From Orthonyx spaldingii (taxonomy: Eukaryota > Chordata > Aves > Passeriformes > Orthonychidae): a DNA stretch of 64,000 bases. Positions 10,161 to 20,592 of this stretch are shown here, in pieces. Position 1 is the first letter of the stretch. Every line of letters begins with the position of its first letter. Position numbers and translations under genes: made by a program. The stretch spans positions 277,246-341,245 of the forward strand of contig VZTJ01000300.1 in the NCBI GenBank assembly GCA_013397795.1, given 5' to 3'. A model generated the notes under the pieces. It searched no databases and was not told where the DNA came from. It worked only from the letters and a program-made list of their open reading frames with translations.

Positions 10161-12480
10161 CACTTTGCACAGTTCCAGACAATGAATGGATTAACTTACT
10201 AAAAGTCATATGTTTAAAAGAATTTGTTGAATGCTAAAAAGGTTGACAAAGTTGCAAAGCTTTACCAGCCTAATGCAGAAAAGATGCATCCTGTTTAGCA
10301 TGATAACACGCATTCTTTGCAGAGAACAGCTGGTGCTGACACACACAACCCTGCCTGGCTGCTCTCAGCACCCACAGGCTATGTCACCACCCCCTTCCTA
10401 TCCCACACCGCCCTGGGGAAGTCTGGGGTGTGTGTTTACTAACAAAGCCTGATACCTGTGAAAGACAGGAAAAGGGAGAGCTACAGGTGCACATGACATG
10501 ACTAAGCACGCTGGTTCTCTGGCTGGAATAAAATAATCTCAGTGTGAAATTGTATTTCTGTTTTAATTTTTGATTTATTTCTTTTTTTTACAAGTGGTAT
10601 TAGGACTGTTCCATATTTATGCCACATTTATGAGAGATCAAGAAAAAAAAGGAAAAGTAACTGTGAGACTCTGAAGCAATATAACAAACTGATTTGACTC
10701 AACATAGTCACAGTTGAGAGTGGAGAGCGTTGTAGAAAATATAAATAGATGTGAAGTTGGAAACATGTTGCTCTCCTTCACAAAGGGATATGTCACTTTA
10801 GAACTCACTAAATACAGATTTGGTATTACAGTAGATACTGTCTGTAGCAGAGTTTGTTTCGTAGCTGGGTATTAGACCTTTTCTGGTTTCTTCAGACTCC
10901 TCATCCTTGCCTCTAGCCACACATGTGCTTCTCTTCCCTGTAGTGTTAAACCTCTTTTGTCTAGACAAGCTAGCAGAGTCAGGAGACCCTGAAGAGATCT
11001 AAGAGATGATTTAGTGAAAATTATTCTTGATAACAGAAAGCCATGGCAATCTGTTTCATGGAGAGAAAGAAGAACAGAATTCTTCTGGGGATAGAGCAGA
11101 GTATCTGACCAAAGAACATATTTGTGATGGCTGCATGTAGGGAGACAGGAGTACATGCTTTTAGAAACTGGCAATGCTGAAGCAGCAGCAGGTTTGTCCA
11201 TTCCAAATCACATGACCCTTTCCTGGGGACCAGTATAATTTAGGCTACCATCACACAGTGCTATCTCATGGTTGGCTGACTGCCTGCAGATTCTTCCAGG
11301 AATGATACTGCACCAGGATTGTCCAGTCAGGACGTTTAGACTGAACATATCCTGTATTCCATGGTCAAGAAAGGCCCGTGCTTATGTACTGATTTTGTAG
11401 CTAAATGCCAGTTAAGGGTTTTCTCCATGCAGGAGCATTGCCTGGGAGACCCTGCTGGTTTCCTGGCTCAGTGCTGAGGGTGTGTCCTGTTAGCTTTTGG
11501 GTAAGAGTGCCGTGGGTTCCTTTAGGATGCACACTATGTTTGATTGACAAAAAGAAAAGCCATATGTGAGATAGTAACAAAAAGAAGTTTAGGAGGATAA
11601 GGAAGACAAAACAGGGAAGCAGTGTGATGCACAGAGCCAGAGGCAACAATGAAGCCATTATTAAGCAGCACTGAAAACCAAACAAAACTAGAGACTTTGC
11701 AGAGGGGAGAAGAAATGAGTAAAAACATACATTGCAGTGCAGCAATAGTAAGCTGAAATGAAACCAAAGAAACAAGGAACAAGCATTAGGCTGCCACTTA
11801 AACCCCACTGATGGGGGTAGCAAGACGAAGTGTGCTATAGTGGCCATTTTTTAAAGGGTCCTTTAAATTTAGGAAAGAGAGGCAATTTTAGTACTAGTAG
11901 CACAATATTAGTTGCACCTTTTCCTCCCACCCTTCTAGCTGGCAAGTGCCAGTTACTCTGTTTTCTGTATGCCCATTATTGGAATTTTCCAGTAGCTTTG
12001 CACAATTCATCCCAATATATAAAACAGAACTCTGGATGAAACCAAGTGAGGAAGAAAGTGGAATATACAATATGCTTTTATACTTAAAACTCCCATTCCC
12101 CTTATCAGGATTTATGAGTGTTCAAGAAGGATAGGCCCACACTAAACACCTTTAACATTATCTTATGTTTTCCTAAAGTTCTGCTCAAAGTAAAGATAAA
12201 ATCTATAAGGTTATATGTATAAGAACTGGTTTGGAAAGTGGAAAAACAGTTTATGGAATACTATAAAATATTTGACATAATTTCTGTTTTATAAAGTTGA
12301 AAAATGCCTACTGTTTCCAAAACACAGTCACAGTTTTACAAATCAATTTTTTTCCCTGTCTCTCATATTTTTCCCTGTTGCTACTGAGTCCATTAAAATC
12401 CATACTGTCTACACATGCTTACTTCCAACTTTCCTCCTGCTTTCAGTTTCTCTTCTCTGCTTCATCTACATTGACAAAGT
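10161..12480. other. Unique non-coding DNA
   Basis: No gene is supported. The longest frame (148 codons on the minus strand, 11401-11847) starts in Ala/Thr-rich text and becomes a Leu/Phe-rich run, typical of reading an A/G-rich strand backwards. An overlapping minus-strand frame shows similar bias, so these are treated as chance. No transposon is recognised. Confidence 0.5.
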
Positions 12481-12481
12481 T

Positions 12482-12506
12482 ATAATAAATAATAATAATA
12501 ATAAAA
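12482..12506. repeat. Short (AAT)n microsatellite
   Basis: About seven AAT/ATA-type trinucleotide units, slightly interrupted, in an AT-rich setting. It is short enough to be moderately stable. Confidence 0.8.
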
Positions 12507-12800
12507 TCCCCTGCTTTTCTAAACCCTACAAATAAAGAATATTTTAGTTCCAGAGTACAAATTTACATGAGACCAAGGAGCTTTGACATGTAATAATCTC
12601 ATATGTAGTATCTTGGTCTAAAAATATCTTTTAATGCTCTGTTTATTACTTTTCCTGATTGATTCCAATGAGAGATTTCTGAATAAAAGTAGTTTAAAAT
12701 ATTAAGTAAGGATTTCAGGATTTGGTATGCTTACATTGAAGTCCCCAGTGCTGGAAAGGTTTATACATTTCCTTTAAATGTGTGCACTGTAAGTATGTCC

Positions 12801-12900
12801 TTTGAAGTCAGTGGGACAAATTCTCAGCTGATATCAATTGCTACTCTTCCACTGATTTCAGTGAAGTGATAACATTTATTGTAGCTGAAGACCTATCCCA
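12801..12900. repeat. Ancient palindromic DNA-transposon-like fragment
   Basis: The segment has an imperfect palindrome. A left arm beginning TCTCAGCTGATATCAATTG and ending near TTCCACTGA pairs with a right arm ending in TGTAGCTGAAGACC, at roughly two thirds identity. The order 'GAAGTCAGTGGGACAAATTCTCAGCTG ... CACTGATTTCAGTG' (given in part) matches a very common old sauropsid repeat pattern, in which short non-autonomous elements carry TGAAGTCAATGG words around a central axis. The family assignment is from memory of the pattern, not from a search. Confidence 0.45.
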
Positions 12901-14265
12901 TAGAGACTGAATGCTATTGTAAAGTTGCATGCTTAGAAGTTTTTTCCACATTACCCCAAGACTATTTCCTCTCTGTTCCCAGAACCTTCAAGCAGCCTTT
13001 TACAGTATTTCATTTCACAGCGGTGCTGACACGAGTTCCATTTCAGTGATGGAAGAGAATCCTGTACTTTTGTGGAGCATAAAATGTTATAAACAAAAGG
13101 CAAGTGATATTTTGGACCCACATACTGTGCTTTACTTACGTATTTTCTGTGTATACAGTGTGCTGCTTGTACTGGTATGGAATCCTTTCAGGTGTCGTGT
13201 TCATATGTGACAAGATTGTACTTTCTGTGTGTCATTTTTCACTCTCTTGAATTGTACATGGGTTCTGCGAAAATGTGGTCATTGAATTCTTTTTCCTCCC
13301 CACCCCTGTTGAAAGGTAAAACCAAGAAGGATTTTTTCTCCATGTTGTCGTGTCTGACAAAAGGCTTACAGAGACGATTTATACTTTCAATTTATGGCTA
13401 TGAAGCCCCTTCTCTTCATTCAAGTGTTAGGCTGATTTTAGAGTGTGTTGATCTGATACCACTCTCTGAGACTTCCCCCTATTTTCTCTTGTAACTTCTT
13501 GTATGCTCATACAGTGCCCAGTGGAGCTTGGTTGTGTGTAAGGCCTACATGTTTTTTATGGCTTATTCTTTAAGTTTCTCTAGCATTTGACCTCTAGGTT
13601 CTGTGCCTATGGTGGCATCAAAATGACTCTTTAGGTTGATATTTGTGGATTTGTAAATAGACCCTAGAAATACCTTGGAAGGGAAACAAAAAGAAAGACA
13701 TGAAGCTGTTTTTCCAGATGAGCTCTTTCAGAAGATAGGATGGAGCATAAGGGTTGGTACTGGGGACAGTTTTGAGTTTCTTAAAAGATAGACATCTGCA
13801 TAATAAAAATGCAAAAATCTGAATTTAAACTTGTCCTTACTAAAAATCTTGACAGATGAACTTCAGGGCAACAAACTTCATCTGTGCGTGAGACAATTGG
13901 GAAAAGACAAGATCATCAGACTTAGCCAAATCATTTTGACGGCAGTCCTTCCATAAGCAGAACACAAACCTAAGGCTCAGAATAAGTCTTTTACTGCTGA
14001 ATCAGGGAGTATAAGTATTTTCACACTTCTTTTCTGGAAAACACCAAAACAATCTTGGGTAATTAGAAACAGTAGCCCTACTTGTAGACTCAGCAGTATA
14101 TGAACTCTACAGCTACCTTTTTATCCAAAGTGTGGTTCCAGAACCCAGAAGACATGGCCCAGGGCCAAAACTCCTAACCCACGCTTACTCAAGGGAGGAA
14201 TTACTGTCTCTTGTTGAGGGAAGAATGTATGGCTCTTGCTTTTGAGGTAGCAGCAAATGTGACTG
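12901..14265. other. Unique non-coding DNA
   Basis: Two adjacent plus-strand open frames (93 and 105 codons, 12929-13494) overlap in different frames and have no recognisable motif. No repeat is seen. Confidence 0.5.
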
Positions 14266-14273
14266 TACTTAAT

Positions 14274-14288
14274 CCCCCCCAAGGGGGG
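14274..14288. repeat. G/C homopolymer palindrome
   Basis: Seven C residues, AA and six G residues form a near-perfect hairpin-capable palindrome with a two-base centre. This is unusual in an AT-rich neighbourhood. Confidence 0.8.
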
Positions 14289-14530
14289 AAATCTTCCCTT
14301 GTATTTTTTTCTGGAAACTTCTCCTTTCAGCTTCAAATGCCAAGTGAAGTTGGGTCCAGTTACCTTCATCCAGAAACTGATCTGTTGGATGAAAATGGGC
14401 ATGATAAAAGGGGATAAATACAGATTCTCATATTTTACAGGGAGGAGGGTGAATTATTCCCCCAACTTGTGTGAAAATATAAAGGATGGAAAGAGGTATC
14501 CTTTGGAGATATTAGTCCTTAGCAAATGTG

Positions 14531-14566
14531 TCACTGAACGCAGTGAATGCAGTGGACACAGTGAAC
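14531..14566 (+). repeat. Four-copy 9-bp degenerate tandem repeat
   Basis: The units TCACTGAAC, GCAGTGAAT, GCAGTGGAC and ACAGTGAAC follow each other without gaps. Each keeps the pattern CA(C/G)TG(A/G)A, apart from one G/A change in the third copy. Such a short array is most likely a slippage product. Confidence 0.7.
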
Positions 14567-14887
14567 TTTGTGGTGTATTTACTCCGTGGAGACAATCTGT
14601 TGTTAGTAAATTGTGCACTTTGCTCACCGTAACCCATTGTTACTGCAGATTTCGCAGGTAGATTGTCACCCATTTGCTAAGTCGTTTTGTGCAATCTCTA
14701 AATCATTGCAGGCCATCTATTTGAAAAGCGTTAGTGGAGGAAGCATAATGTGCTTTCATGGTAATGTAAAATGCATTAGAAATGAATTGCATGATGCTTA
14801 CCTCTCAAATTACAGAAAAGACAATGACACCCATATATGCGAATGCAAATTATATATAAAAATATCACAAATGAATCCCTGAGCTGT

Positions 14888-15300
14888 AACACTTGTTGTT
14901 CATTTCTAGAAATATTAACATATCAGGATTTATTTTGACATAGCACTAAGATAAGTGCTAGAACTGACAATAATAATGTATAATTTATGTCCCCCATATT
15001 ACCTTAACATCACTGTGCTTACATTATTGCATAAATTAATTTAATGTTTCTGACATACAGCAGATTATTCAAGCATTTGTTCTTTTGTCTTCTACTGGTT
15101 TCTGTTGCTGTTTTCCAAATTACAGAATATTATTATACTCTAATGTTTATTTTATGGTACATACAATTCATAAAGTCACTTTAAAGTTCTGAAAGCTTTT
15201 ATTTAGCACTCACATAAACATGTGTTGTTATATGATGTGGAAAGAGCATTAAAGCTTTTGTATATTAAATAACTTTATGCTTGTGATGCAAATTGACAAT
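14888..15300. other. Candidate conserved non-coding block
   Basis: This is AT-rich, non-repetitive sequence with dense homeodomain and octamer-like words (ATTAATTTAATG, TTATGC, CATAAAC) and no usable open frame. It resembles vertebrate conserved enhancer DNA in texture only. No alignment was available. Confidence 0.2.
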
Positions 15301-16212
15301 AGCTGAGAAATGCAAAGCTCAGGAGAAATTGAATCTGCAGCCTGTACTTTTAGGGTACTTGGGGAATATATAGTTGCTATTGCGGGTGTCTGTGTGTGAG
15401 AATCTCTCCCAAATGCATGCAAAAAGGCCTAGATTTAGCAAAAACTCTGTTGGTACTTGTTGGGCTGAACTACAGTTCTGTCCATACCTGTCCCGTGTGA
15501 TAAGCTGTGCGCAATCAAATGTGCATTTTCACATGGCCAAAAACCAAAATAATGTGCTTATTGCATTCCACTGGTTACACTGGAGTTTTGCTTTGAACTT
15601 GAGGCTAGAATTCAACTTTTCATTTTGCCCCCTAAAAAGGCAGGATACCCTCTCTGGACATGCAGTATCTTTTCTGTAAGTTAGAAATTAATTTCTAAGA
15701 ATTGATAATTCAGTGTCTTCATTTCTTTGCACTTAATAGAAATGAAAACTGGTTCCATATAAAAAATCTCACAAAACCCCAACAAAACAAACCAAACCAC
15801 AAAACAGTAGCATATGTGTAATTTCCTCAAATGGTTTCGACAAATGTGTAATTGAAGGCATTTAAAACACTCAATAACTGTTACTTGGTAGCAGTTGTGC
15901 ATCTTCACCAAATCTGGAGAAAAGAAAGTGTGATAAAGCCAAGCTGTTCACAGCCCAGCCCAGGCCAGTAGCCTGGAGAACTCCGTGTAGAGGATTCCCC
16001 AGTTGAACCTCGTTGACTCTCTCAGTGCCCTAGGCAAGTACCACCCTTTTCCTGGGGCTAAAGGAAACACAGCATCACATTTTGCTGTAGGAGTTCCAGG
16101 GTGTGGAGGGCAGGGTACACAGAGCATATAGTGTTTTTCCTGGTAGATTTTTTTGGATGGTTTCCCTTGGTTTTTAAGTCTTCATAACTACCGAGTCACT
16201 GCTTGTTAGCAT
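15301..16212. other. Unique non-coding DNA
   Basis: No gene or named repeat is recognised. A GC-richer patch with short CAGCCC/GGCCAG words lies at 15948-16080. An A/C-rich run is at 15774-15806. Confidence 0.5.
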
Positions 16213-16256
16213 AAAAAAAAAAAAAAAANNNNNNNNNNNNNNNNNNNNAAAAAAAA
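16213..16256. repeat. A-run containing an assembly gap
   Basis: An A homopolymer is interrupted by 20 N (16229-16248) and resumes. The true length is unknown. No source gene or LINE tail is recognisable upstream, so a retrocopy poly(A) tail cannot be claimed. Confidence 0.9.
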
Positions 16257-16673
16257 GTCAAATAGAGGAACTGGCTTTGTTCTAAATCCATTTTGCATGT
16301 ACTCAGGAAAAAAAAAGGTAGAGGAAAATAGATTTACATTTTAAAGGCCAAGATTCACCTGTGCAGTAGGGAAGTCTTATGTGCTTGTTGTAATATCTAA
16401 TACTGTTACAAGCCTCATTGACAACCACCTAGCTATTGATGTATTTAGCAAATTAGTTAATAACCTCCAAAATTAATAAAAATATTCAATACCAATACTA
16501 AACAGCAAATAAATGAAAGTATTTCAGGCCTGCTTCTTGTGCATGTTTACTGCTTTTGTTTGGTTATTAAATAACTGTGGGGCTTCTCTGACAAAATGCT
16601 GCAGGAAGGCAGAGCTAAGGTCAAGATTATGTGTCAGCAATTTGAAAGAGGCAGATTTAATATATGAATATTG
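16257..16673. other. Unique AT-rich flank of inverted-repeat arm A
   Basis: No gene is supported. Similarity to the outer flank of arm B fades quickly; only weak AT-rich resemblance is left. Confidence 0.5.
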
Positions 16674-16986
16674 TAATAAACAAAAAACAATCAATAACAA
16701 TCACTGGAAAGACCCAATAAAGACTTGGACCTATGAAATTCCATTGCAACAACCAATTCATAGGCACCTGATCTTCAAGGCAGAATCCATAGCCTGAAAT
16801 TATACCTCTGGGTAATGACTAAGGAAAGCCAATTTTCTCAAAAAGACAATCTTGCAAATAACTGTCATCTGTGCAGGGAGCTGCTCAAGTCATGGAAGGG
16901 TGTTTGCTAACATTCCGCAGCTATTGCACTGCAAGGTCCCAGGAGATGGGTAGAGGCTTCCATCCATTGGGAACCCCACTGCAGGG
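16674..16986 (+). repeat. Inverted-repeat arm A (partner at 22421-22732)
   Basis: The reverse complement of 22421-22732 matches this arm along its whole length. Positions 16698-16885 (188 bp) are identical to 22709-22522. Inward of that, about 100 bp carry roughly a dozen substitutions; on the outer side about 24 bp match with a few differences around a shared TAATAAACAAAAA. No similarity is found beyond the arms. The unit has no recognised coding content and no clear transposon ends, so it may be a fragment of an unnamed interspersed repeat or a local inverted duplication. Confidence 0.92.
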
Positions 16987-18042
16987 TGGTACATCCAGCT
17001 GCTTTTCAGGATAAGTGCAGCATTACTGAGGGGCTGGCTCTCCTTGCCAGTTCATGTGCAGTTGTGTAAACACACTGCTCATCTCCTGGGAGATTATCCT
17101 AGTCATGGTGATAAAAACTGCATGGTCAGGGCAAGCACTATTCTGTCATTTCTATACCCCTGTGCCCTAAAGGTGCTTGGCATCAGAGCTCAATTCTTTG
17201 TCTTCTAGTGGGACACTTCTGGGGTTTAATTTTGTCTCTTAAGGAACAATTTTGTAAATTACCTACAATGATTTATCCAGGATAGGAGGGCAAAAAACAT
17301 TTTTCCGAATTGCCATTTATTAACTACTTGGTATATATAAATATATAAAATCTACTTTTCAAATGTCACTCAAGACTTTTATTCTTTCTCAGTGCAACTT
17401 GCTGCATTTGTTTGAGTACATCAGTAACCAAGGCATTATTTTGCTGTGCTGAGGGACTTGAGAAAAGCAACCTTTAGTGAATGTTTGCAGAGCACCTCTA
17501 AAGCTGCTGAGTGTGGGAGCCTCTTTGGAGTTGCTGGCTATGCCACTCTCGATGGTGGCTGGCACAGAATAAAGTGCCCTGTTGGAATCTAATTGCTGTC
17601 TACGTATTGATATATGAAACCAGCCCCAAAAGCAGACATCCTCAAAGGACGCTAGGAATTACAATGTCACAGTGCACTGATTATCAGAAGTTCAAGTTAA
17701 ATAGCAGATTTATATGGGTCAGTTTAAATCACAAGAAAGAATACAACAGTCTTTCAAAAGGTAGTGTATTTTGTGGTTGTTTAAATCAGATAAATGTAGA
17801 AGTATTAAAAATAATATTTCAAGGAAAAACATTCAATATTTTAACAGTGTCATTGTTTTCCTGCTGCCAAGTTCTTCAGATGCTGAAATCTCTGTTTAAG
17901 ACAGTTTCCCATTTTCACTGGAATCTGCTCTTAGTGGTGGTAGGAAATGGAATATTCCTACTTTTTTTACCTTATTTTGGTGTAAAACAATCCCTTACTT
18001 TACAATTGGTTTTCCTCCGCTACCAGCAAGAATAATACCGTG
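16987..18042. other. Inverted-repeat spacer, unique part
   Basis: The longest open frame of the window (174 codons, 17511-18035) lies here. It opens with GTG rather than ATG, ends right at the LTR insertion site, and shows no recognisable domain. I regard it as chance. No transposon is recognised before the LTR. Confidence 0.45.
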
Positions 18043-18048
18043 GTGGCT
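18043..18048 (+). repeat. Left target-site duplication of the solo LTR
   Basis: GTGGCT is repeated exactly at 18659-18664 (GGTGGCT if the next base out is counted). Six-base duplications are typical of ERV2/ERVK-type integration. Confidence 0.75.
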
Positions 18049-18370
18049 TGTAGCAGTGACCCAGCCTGCCTTCTGTAGGGAGCTGAAGAACATCCATTGG
18101 CTCGACTTTCCCCCTCAGGACAGTGAGCCTAAGGGGGTGGAGGAAGGCGTGGCTCGGGAGATTCCCGGGTTTTAGGCTGTCAATCTTTTGCCACGTCTCC
18201 CCCCTTCTTCCCTCAGCGTTGTGTTAATATTCATATTGTTCCAGAGACTTCGGCTGTTCTGTTATCCCCATTGGTTTGTTTAAACTTGTTCCTCCCCCGT
18301 TTGAATGTTATTAGCTACCTGTCATCCCCTGATTTGTCAGTCCCTGTTCTCCTCCCTCTCACGTCCCCTT

Positions 18371-18376
18371 TATAGA
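18371..18376 (+). promoter_or_regulatory. TATA-like box of the solo LTR
   Basis: TATAGA lies about 76 bp upstream of the LTR AATAAA and about 100 bp downstream of an inverted CCAAT box, the normal arrangement of a retroviral promoter. Transcription would start near 18400 and run into 18.66-19 kb. Whether it is active is unknown. Confidence 0.5.
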
Positions 18377-18446
18377 TCCATGTAGCCGTCTTTCGAGGCT
18401 TCTTGGCTGCCCTGCGTCTCGGATCATTGTTCGCCCGAGTTGCAAC

Positions 18447-18452
18447 AATAAA
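18447..18452 (+). terminator. Polyadenylation signal AATAAA in the LTR
   Basis: An exact AATAAA hexamer placed inside the presumed R region, followed within about 20 bp by a G/T-containing stretch. In an LTR this signal ends transcripts. Confidence 0.55.
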
Positions 18453-18658
18453 ACCTTCTGGGTGCGGCTGCCAGGGGCCCCTCCACCCCTTCGCCCTCGC
18501 CTCGCTACTTTGTTACCGGCTGCTGTTGCTCATTGAACCTCGATCTGACAGCTCCCGAGCGGAGGTCGGACAGAAGCTCGCACAGCCTGTAAGCTGTCTG
18601 ACACAAGCCGAGCGCATTAGTCGCCCACAGGCTACCGGGCAGCCAGCGGTCAGCGACG

Positions 18659-18664
18659 GTGGCT
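18659..18664 (+). repeat. Right target-site duplication of the solo LTR
   Basis: GTGGCT is identical to 18043-18048. A T run of about a dozen bases follows directly. Confidence 0.75.
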
Positions 18665-19305
18665 TTTTTTTTTTTAACGGAAGGTTAAGGACAGAAGAGT
18701 TATTAAAAAATGAAAATACTCTTCTGCAGACACTGATGTGGAGCAACTTCTTCAGATTTTTAGTGATGAAGAGGCACAGGGAGCAATTGTGTTCTGTATT
18801 ATTCTACTAGAAAGTTTCACTCTAACAAGAGCAGAAAACTGTCTTGAATGTGCAGGGGGAGCAGTCCTACCTGATATCTGATGCAGAAGCCAAAATTGTT
18901 TCCCATAGCAAGAGCAGAGGTCCCAGTTTGAAATAGGACTACAAGCTGGAAACAATAATGTTTGAGAAAGACAGAAAAGCTGAATAAGGGGATGTAAGCA
19001 GTAGTAGATCAACCCTTTCAGCAGCATATCAGAAATGCCATGCTGCAGAAGTCCTTTAGGATGAGAAAGGGGCAGCTGTGCAAAGACCATAACTAGGTGA
19101 TGGAACTGCAGCTGATAACAATTATTAGCACAGGCATCACCTGAAATCAGAGCTGAGCTCAGAAACACAAAGGCTTTGTGAAGAGTAAAGGGAATGGGGA
19201 GAAGGTGATGTGCTTGAGGTTGCCAGACAGGGGGAAGGTAGTAGGATAATTTAACTTTCCTTCTAAATTTAGCTTAATATTCTGTGTTACCCCTACAGCA
19301 AGAAG
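18665..19305. other. Inverted-repeat spacer, 3' of the LTR
   Basis: Unique sequence after a short T run. A 138-codon minus-strand frame (18752-19168) has no recognised domain. No proviral coding remnant is visible. Confidence 0.5.
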
Positions 19306-19380
19306 TCAGGAAAGAAAGGAAGAAAAAAAGAAAGAAAGTAAAAAGAAAGAAAGGTAGAAAGGAAAAAAAAAAGGAGTGAG
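19306..19380 (+). repeat. Polypurine (GAAA)n-like tract
   Basis: About 75 bases are almost only A and G, in GAAA/GGAA units, with two T interruptions. Such tracts can form triplexes and are prone to slippage. Confidence 0.85.
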
Positions 19381-19589
19381 CCTCAGGACCCTGGAAAAAG
19401 CATTGGAAGAGCCAGGTAACTGTTTTGTTTGTTGGTTGTTTCCCTGTTAGACAGCCATGGTTGCAACGTCAGCCCAAGGTATGCATGTGTTGATAAACCA
19501 CTGTTCTGCTGAGACTGAGAGTGTGCCCATGCTTGGAAGTCAGCGATGGCAGCTCTGTAAATGTCCCTAACACCAGTGATCCCGAGTCT

Positions 19590-19765
19590 GGACGCAGCTG
19601 TACTGGCAAAACTAACTCCCAAGAGAGAAATTAGCTATGCTGGCAAAAGTTCAATTTTGCCGGTAAAACCACATCTATGTTAGGGCCTTTTGCCAGCACA
19701 GCTGTGCTGGTTACAAATCCCATGTCCTCACACCCCTGACTTTCTGCTAGCAAAAGTTTAGTATA
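19590..19765. mobile_element. Ancient non-autonomous DNA-transposon fragment with internal repeats
   Basis: Related words recur in alternating orientation: CAGCTGTACTGGCAAAA (19596-19612), TAGCTATGCTGGCAAAAG (19632-19649), TTTTGCCGGTAAAACC, TTTTGCCAGCACAGCTGTGCTGG (in part) near 19688-19710, and CTGCTAGCAAAAG (19745-19757). A short 'CATCTATGTTAGGGCC' phrase between units resembles the 'GTCTACACTAGGG' linker of an old, widespread sauropsid hAT-like element with GCTATGCCGGCAAAA units. The pattern is seen; the family identity is recalled and not searched. The surviving part is non-coding. Confidence 0.5.
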
Positions 19766-20171
19766 AGATTTGCCTCAGAAACAAAATAATAGGGAGATTT
19801 ACTTGTATTGATTCAAAGCTACTTGTTTTAATATAGAAAGTAAGGCAAAATCTCCATAATGGTATAGTTTATTCAGTCTCTCTTTAGAGGTTTTCTCACT
19901 TGCATTTCTTAAATGTTGATTTTTTTTGTGTGTGTTGAGCACTTTAATACCAAATCATCAAAAATGCAATCTGGTAACCTGAACCACATTACAGCTTCAA
20001 TGCAGCTCTGCCTCATTCTGTGCTAAACCACAGTTCTTTGATAAAAAACATGATAAAGAGCTACATTGTACAAAACACAGTACAGCCAGCTGCAAATATT
20101 CCAGGGCTAACCAGTAGTAAATAGCATAAAGTACAGAATGTGTGGAGGCTAATGCTCTCATTCATTCCTGG

Positions 20172-20193
20172 ATATATATATATATATATATAT
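20172..20193. repeat. (AT)11 microsatellite
   Basis: An uninterrupted AT dinucleotide run of about 22 bp, able to extrude a cruciform and likely polymorphic. Confidence 0.9.
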
Positions 20194-20463
20194 TTAATGT
20201 ATGAATCAGATGAAGAAGACTATGTAAAATCTGCCTACCATCAGCTGAAAGCATGAAGAAAACTGAGTTTTTATCACTTATCTGCAAAACGAGAAGACAG
20301 TGCAAATATAGATGTATTTTCAGAGCTCTAAACTAGATTTAAGAGTGAATTAAAGCTCTAGATTATTTCTCCTCCAAAAAACTGCAAAAAATTGGGGTTG
20401 TGCCTTGCTTTTTGTAAGTTAAATCATACTGATTTTACCACTTTCACCGAGAAAGGAGAGGGG

Positions 20464-20592
20464 TCATAGAATCATAAAATATGCTGAGCTGGAAGGCACC
20501 CATCAGGATGTTTGAGCCCATGTTGTGGCCCTGCACAGGACTTCTCAAGAATCACACCCTGTGACTGAGAGTGTTGTCCACTTGTAGTGTCA
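20464..20592 (-). mobile_element. CR1 LINE 3' end (5'-truncated copy)
   Basis: Read on the plus strand, TCATAGAATCATAAAAT is the reverse complement of two CR1 tail octamers (ATTCTATG-type). It is followed by the familiar reverse-complement CR1 3'UTR text: GAGCTGGAAGG, CACCCATCAGGAT, GGCCCTGCACAGGA, AGAATCACACC and TGAGAGTGTTGTCCA. The element therefore lies on the minus strand with its 3' end at the left. CR1 copies are usually 5'-truncated and lack target duplications, as here. Only about 130 bp remain, diverged from the recalled consensus, and no coding part is included. Confidence 0.9.

Larger units (their letters stand above)
18049..18658 (+). mobile_element. Solo LTR of an endogenous retrovirus (ERV2/ERVK-like), about 610 bp
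   Basis: This is a long terminal repeat left after recombination removed the proviral interior. It starts TGTAGCAGTGACC and ends GTCAGCGACG, a loose inverted terminal pair; the canonical final CA appears as CG. It is flanked by an exact 6-bp duplication. Promoter-like parts occur in order on the plus strand: inverted CCAAT boxes (ATTGG at 18096 and 18270), a TATA-like TATAGA at 18371-18376, and a polyadenylation signal AATAAA at 18447-18452. These imply U3 of about 350 bp, a short R and a GC-rich U5 of about 180 bp. GC content is well above the flanks. No gag, pol or env lies beside it and no second LTR is present. The family label rests on duplication length and layout. Confidence 0.8.

Noticed and set aside
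17511..18035. Longest open frame of the window (174 codons)
   Set aside because: It opens at GTG, not ATG. Its protein has no recognisable domain and no splice signals frame it. It stops next to an LTR insertion site by coincidence.
18403..18810. 135-codon open frame
   Set aside because: It reads through the R and U5 parts of the solo LTR into a T run; LTRs do not encode proteins there.
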